DNA of 64,000 nucleotides from JALYZC01 sp963725645 (GTDB lineage Bacteria > Actinomycetota > Thermoleophilia > Solirubrobacterales > Solirubrobacteraceae), in contig CAVRZD010000002.1 of assembly GCA_963725645.1 (NCBI GenBank), forward strand, positions 62,001 to 126,000. The letters run 5' to 3'. Shown here in pieces: positions 60,299-64,000 of the stretch. Below the pieces are notes generated by a model. The model was not told the DNA's origin and made no database searches. It saw only the letters and a list, made by a program, of their open reading frames with translations. The position numbers were made by a program, and so were the translations under genes. The first letter of the stretch is position 1, and every line of letters begins with the position of its first letter.

Positions 60299-61091
60299 TT
60301 ACGCCCCTGCGCCCTCCGCCCGCAGGATCTCGGCGAGGGCGGCGCGCCCGACCTCGAGCTGGCGTTCGTCGGGCTCGCGCGTGCCGAGCGCGCGCTGGAG
60401 CTCATGGCCGGGACGTCGCAGAGCATGCGCGAGGCGGGTGTCGGCGTGGCGCTCGGACCACGCGAACACCTCGACCGCCGCGGCCATCGAGGACAGCGCG
60501 ACGGCGGCGTTGGCAGCCGGGCCCGGCGCGGCCGAGCACGCGGCGCACGAGCACCGAGCCGGCGACGTTGGCTGCCAGCATCGGCGCCACGAGGTTGGAC
60601 CCGCAGCGGTCGTGCTCCTTCGCGGCGTCGGCGGCATCGGGCGCGTCCTGCTCGTACGCGGCGATCGCCTTGTGCTCGACGCCGTGGTAGGACGCGAGCT
60701 CGCCGCCGCGGAGCGCGAACAGCGCGGGCGCGAGCGAGAGCGCGCCCGCTGCCGCCTCGGCGCCCAGGCCCCCGCTGCCGCGGCGGCGCAGCACAGAGCC
60801 GGCGGCCGCGGCACCCGCGGCCACGCCGATCACGCGGGCGTCCTGGAAGGGCAGCCGCGCGTCGGGGAGCGCGCGCTTGACGAGCGGGATCACCGCGAGC
60901 GCCTCGGCCAGCCGCGCAAGCCCGCGCGCACCCGGGACGGCGTCGAGGCCGCGCACGCGCGGCTTGGGGCCGCTGGCGGTGCGGACGTCGCCGTCGCGAG
61001 CGCGTACGGCGGCGGCCCAGTGGGTCGGGCCGTGGACGAGCAGGCCGTTGCGCAGGGCCATGCCGCCCAGGCGAAGCTTCTCGCCGGTCAT
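60299..61091 (-). CDS. DUF1385-family membrane protein, one +1 insertion as sequenced
   Basis: A roughly 263-residue protein after repair. DUF1385 features are LRLGGMALRNGLLVHGPTHW, AAAVRARDG, RGLARLAEALAVIPLVKRAL, YHGVEHKAIAAYEQD and HDRCGSNLVAPMLAANVAGS, with several membrane helices. The His/Cys/Asn residues in YHGxEHK...RCGxNL are the conserved core; function is unknown. One extra base near 60532 separates it from the end (AAVALSSMAAAVEVFAWSER, LEVGRAALAEILRAEG). The ATG overlaps the stop of the M20 peptidase gene. Confidence 0.8.
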
Positions 61092-62415
61092 CCGAGCACC
61101 CGCTGCGCAAGGTCGCGGAAGAAGCGGGCGGCGAAGCCCAGGTCGCGCACGTCGATGCGCTCGTCGGCGCCGTGGATCAGCGGCGCGCAGTCGATGCAGC
61201 GTCATGTGCGTCTGCGGGAAGAAGCCGTAGGCGACGCACGCGGGGAAGGCGACGCGGAACCAGCGCGAGTCGGTGAAGCCCGGCAGGATCGTGGGGACCA
61301 CCTCGGCGCCGGGATCGTGCTCGGCGACCCAATCCCCGATCGCGTCCATCAGCTCCGACTCCATCGGCGAGCGGTTGCCCTCGACGGTCTCGGAGAACTC
61401 GAGCCGGTAGCCCTCGGGTCCGAGCAGCTCCTCCACGCGGGCGCGCGCCTCAGCCTCGCCGAGGCCGGGCGGCACGCGGCAGTCCACGCCGATGCGCGCC
61501 TGTGACGGGATCACGTTGATCTTCTCCGAGGCGGCGGCCTGGGTCGGCGTCACCGTGACCCCAAGCATCGGCTCCACCAGCAGGGCCAGGAACGGGTCGG
61601 CCTCGCGCACGCGCTCGAGCGCCGCCGCCGGATCGTCGCCGTCGCCCTCGAGCGCGCGCAGCAACGCGGCGGGCTCGGGAGTCATGTCGAAGTCGGGCTG
61701 GCGCTCGCCGAGGCGCGCGAGCAACGGCGCGAGCTTGAGCAGCGCGTTGTCGCCCATGCGTGGAATCGAGGCGTGACCCGCCACGCCGTCGGCGATGAGC
61801 GTGAAGCGGAAGACGCCCTTCTCGGCGCAGCAGACCCCGTACAGGCGCCGGCCGTCGATACTCCATGACCTCGCCGCCGCCCTCGTTGATCAGGAGGTCG
61901 CAGCGCACCGCATCAGGATGCTGCTCGGTCAGGAACTGCGCGCCGTAGGCGCCGCCCGCCTCCTCGTCGGCGACGCACATGACCTTCAGCTCACCGCGCT
62001 CCGGGCGCCAGCCCTGCCGGGCCAGCGCGGCCGCGGCCACGACCTCGGCCGCGACCTGTGACTTCATGTCGATCGCGCCGCGGCCCCACAGGACGCCGTC
62101 GGCGAGGTCGCCCGACCACGGGTCGTGCTGCCACTCGCTCGGCGTGGCCAGCACGGTGTCCACGTGACCCAGGTAGCCGAGCACCGGCCCGTCGCCCGCA
62201 CCGGGCAGCCGCGCCACGAGGTTGGGGCGGTCGGGCTCGAGCGCGAGGATCCGGCACTCGAAGCCGGCCTCCTCGAGGAAGCCGTGCAGGTATTCGATCG
62301 CGGCGCGCTCGTTGCCGGGCGGGTTGACCGTGTCGAAGCGAATCAGCTCCTGGAGAACCTTGGAGGTCTCGCCTTGGAGCTCGGCGTCGGTGGGCGGCGC
62401 GGCAGGTCGGGACAC
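61088..62415 (-). CDS. M20-family metallopeptidase/deacylase (ArgE/DapE/ACY1 type), two +1 insertions as sequenced
   Basis: A di-zinc amidohydrolase. VLGYLGHVDTVLATPSEWQH supplies the first His, WGRGAIDMKSQVAAEV the bridging Asp and MCVADEEAGGAYGAQF the catalytic Glu pair. The dimerisation domain follows after an extra base near 61858 (HASIPRMGDNALLKLAPLLA, INVIPSQARIGVDCRVPPGL). The C-terminal His region (YGFFPQTHMTLHR) follows, with another extra base near 61198. Substrate is an N-acyl amino acid or dipeptide; DapE/ArgE cannot be separated by eye. Coupled by overlap to the DUF1385 gene. Confidence 0.85.
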
Positions 62416-62425
62416 GCCGGGGATG

Positions 62426-63184
62426 CTACGCCAGCGCCTCGACCGCGACGGCGACGGCGACGACCAGCAGGATCACGGCGATCGCGCGCACGAGATCGCG
62501 CTGGGACAGGCGGCCGGTGAGGCGTGAGCCGAGGAGCGCGCCGGGAACCGACGCAGCCGCGCCGAGCACGAGCAGTCCCCAGTCGGGCGCTGCGTCGGGC
62601 AGGTGGGCGAGGGCGCCGGCCACCCCGACGCAGAAGCCGACCGTCACGTTCGTCCCGACCGCTCGCGCGGGCGTCTCGTGCACGACCCGCAGCAGCGCCG
62701 GCATCCGCAGGGAGCCCAGGATCAGGCCGACGAAGCCGCCGAGCAGGCCGATCACGCCGCCGGTCGCGACCGCCGCCGGGATGTCGATCTTCTGCGGTGG
62801 TGCGCCGACGTCCGGCGGGCCTGGCGGGCGCCAGCGCAGCAGGTCGATGCCGCTGTAGAGGAGGACCGCGGCGATCGCGAGCAGCAGGGCGCGGCTCGGC
62901 AGCACCCCGGAGAGGTAGCCGCCGAGCACGGCGCCCACGATCGAGGGCGGTGCCATCCAGGCGAACAGCCGCCAGTTGATTCGCCCGGCGCGTACGTGCG
63001 CCACCGAGGCGGTCGCCGCCGCAACGGCGCTGATGGCCAGGTTCGTGCCCGCACCGGACGCCGGCGAGGCCGCCAGCACCACGACGAGCGGCAGTCGCAG
63101 GTTGCCCAGCACGAGCCCGACGAGGCCGCCGGCGAGGGCCACGGTGAAGCACCAGGCGGCGAAGAGCACGTATTCCAGGACCAC
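62426..63184 (-). CDS. TauE/SafE-family sulfite/anion exporter
   Basis: A 252-residue membrane protein of about eight helices in two repeats: LAGGLVGLVLGNLRLPLVVV and VIGLLGGFVGLILGSLRMPA are the paired signature segments. GAGTNLAISAVAAATAS and VGTNVTVGFCVGVAGALAHL are the repeat cores. The family exports sulfite, sulfonates or other small anions. GTG 63184 is chosen because upstream codons would run through the divergent rarA gene. The two divergent starts are 22 bp apart. Confidence 0.85.
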   Translation of the reverse strand: MVLEYVLFAAWCFTVALAGGLVGLVLGNLRLPLVVVLAASPASGAGTNLAISAVAAATASVAHVRAGRINWRLFAWMAPPSIVGAVLGGYLSGVLPSRALLLAIAAVLLYSGIDLLRWRPPGPPDVGAPPQKIDIPAAVATGGVIGLLGGFVGLILGSLRMPALLRVVHETPARAVGTNVTVGFCVGVAGALAHLPDAAPDWGLLVLGAAASVPGALLGSRLTGRLSQRDLVRAIAVILLVVAVAVAVEALA

Positions 63185-63206
63185 GGGCGGGATACTGACC
63201 GACGAG

Positions 63207-64000
63207 GTGGAGCGGTTGTTCGAGCCCGGTGACGCCCCGCGAGGGCGCACGCCCGTCCCGATTGCGGAGGGGCCGCTGGCCGTGCGCATGCGCCCGGCGG
63301 CGCTCGAGGACTTCGTCGGCCAGGAACACGTGCTGGCCAAGGGCAGCGCGCTGCGGCAGACGATCGAGGAGGGCCGGCCGCACTCGATGATCCTCTACGG
63401 ACCGCCCGGGTCGGGGAAGACGACGCTCGCGCGCATCGTCGCGGCGCAGACGCGCGCCGCCTTCGAGGAAGCGAGCGCCGTCGAGGCCGGCCGCGCTGAG
63501 GTGCGCGCGGTGATCGAGCGGGCCGAGCACCGGCGCGCAGACCGCGGGCGAGTGGACGATCTTCTTCCTCGACGAGATCCACCGCTTCAACAAGGCGCAG
63601 CAGGACACGCTGCTGCCGGCGGTCGAGGAGGGCCTGGTCACGCTGATCGGGGCGACGACGGAGAACCCGTACTTCGAGGTCAACTCCGCGCTGCTGTCGC
63701 GCACGCAGGTCTACGAGCTGCACGCGCTGAGCGCCGAGGAGGTGCTGGTGCTGCTGCGGCGCGCGGTCGAGCGCGGCGAATGCGGCGCGGCGACGGTGGA
63801 CGACGAGGTGCTGGACTTCCTGGCCGACCGGTCGGGCGGGGATGCGCGTGCCGCCCTGTCCGGCGCTCGAGCTGGCCTGCGAGGCGGCCGGCGACCAGCC
63901 CGTCACGATCGAGCACGCCGAGGACGCCCTCCAGCGCAAGGCGCTGCGCTACGACCGCGACGCCGACCAGCACTACGACTACATCTCGGCCTGGATCAAG
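63207..64000 (+). CDS. rarA: Replication-associated recombination protein A (RarA/MgsA), 3' end outside window, two +1 insertions
   Basis: This AAA+ ATPase of the clamp-loader clade acts at stalled replication forks. Visible are LAVRMRPAALEDFVGQEHVL, Walker A LYGPPGSGKTTLARIVAAQT, Walker B TIFFLDEIHRFNKAQQD and the sensor ATTENPYFEVNSALLSR. LDFLADRSGGDARAALS and DQHYDYISAWIK follow up to the window end. Extra bases near 63533 and 63860 change the frame; removing them restores one open frame. GTG 63207 is the likely start. The remaining ~170 residues lie beyond the window. Confidence 0.88.
   Translation, partial: MERLFEPGDAPRGRTPVPIAEGPLAVRMRPAALEDFVGQEHVLAKGSALRQTIEEGRPHSMILYGPPGSGKTTLARIVAAQTRAAFEEASAVEAGRAEVRAVIERAEHRRADRGRVDDLLPRRDPPLQQGAAGHAAAGGRGGPGHADRGDDGEPVLRGQLRAAVAHAGLRAARAERRGGAGAAAARGRARRMRRGDGGRRGAGLPGRPVGRGCACRPVRRSSWPARRPATSPSRSSTPRTPSSARRCATTATPTSTTTTSRPGS

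Noticed and set aside
46499..64000. Programmed ribosomal frameshifting as the cause of the frame changes
   Set aside because: No shared slippery sequence or stem, up to nine sites in one gene, and unrelated families affected.
1..64000. tRNA, rRNA or riboswitch genes
   Set aside because: No conserved tRNA arms, rRNA segments or recognisable riboswitch cores were seen in the spacers, most of which are under 200 bp.

Overview
The window is about 64 kb of very GC-rich (around 70%) bacterial chromosome, densely coded on both strands, with many GTG starts and many 4-bp ATGA/GTGA start-stop overlaps. The gene content points to Actinomycetota, most likely the Thermoleophilia/Solirubrobacterales branch. 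This is inferred from a fused PafB-PafC regulator, the Lhr helicase-Nei2 pair, UdgB, two CIRCE elements on groESL, a DUF5679 mini-protein, DUF5995, DUF1385 and DUF2342-type zincins, and citrate synthase 2. No rRNA, tRNA, CRISPR array or recognisable insertion sequence was seen.

Layout. 1-6.4 kb: regulators (LuxR 3' part, PafBC), an SDR, a YhaM-like OB-HD nuclease and an EamA deletion remnant. 6.5-9.9 kb: dTDP-rhamnose genes rmlA, rmlD and rmlB, interrupted by a block of regularly spaced hairpins and a DUF5679 mini-gene. 9.9-18.2 kb: TetR-UdgB, a small divergent pair, then lhr-nei2-GDPD. 18.2-26.6 kb: two ECF sigma/anti-sigma loci, Crp, Nudix and ASCH genes, groESL and citrate synthase. 26.7-38.5 kb: amidase, ferredoxin, Mrp ATPase, an Arg-rich coiled-coil protein, a zincin, DUF5995, an IMPase, a helicase-nuclease and PAC2. 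38.5-44.1 kb: a signalling island containing a histidine kinase, a NarL-type regulator, a zinc ribbon-PAS protein, a MerR protein, a 29-residue membrane peptide, a membrane HD hydrolase and a BldC-like protein. The kinase and the HD protein share a related membrane sensor domain. 44.2-64 kb: PPK2, fumC, a CAP-domain protein, succinate-semialdehyde dehydrogenase, an acetolactate-synthase-like enzyme, MaoC, YchF, methylmalonyl-CoA epimerase, FtsH, nicotinate phosphoribosyltransferase, DUF1385, an M20 peptidase, TauE and the 5' part of rarA.

Two properties cut across the window. First, many genes have a TANNNT hexamer ending 6-9 bases before the start codon and no Shine-Dalgarno sequence, which suggests widespread leaderless transcription. 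One such element (34483-34489) reads as a -10 on both strands between start codons only 19 bp apart. Second, from about 38.6 kb onward ten genes, including ftsH and fumC, are broken by isolated single-base changes that are nearly all +1 insertions. None of this kind was seen in the first 38 kb. This looks more like consensus error than gene decay, so the affected genes are described as they would read once repaired.
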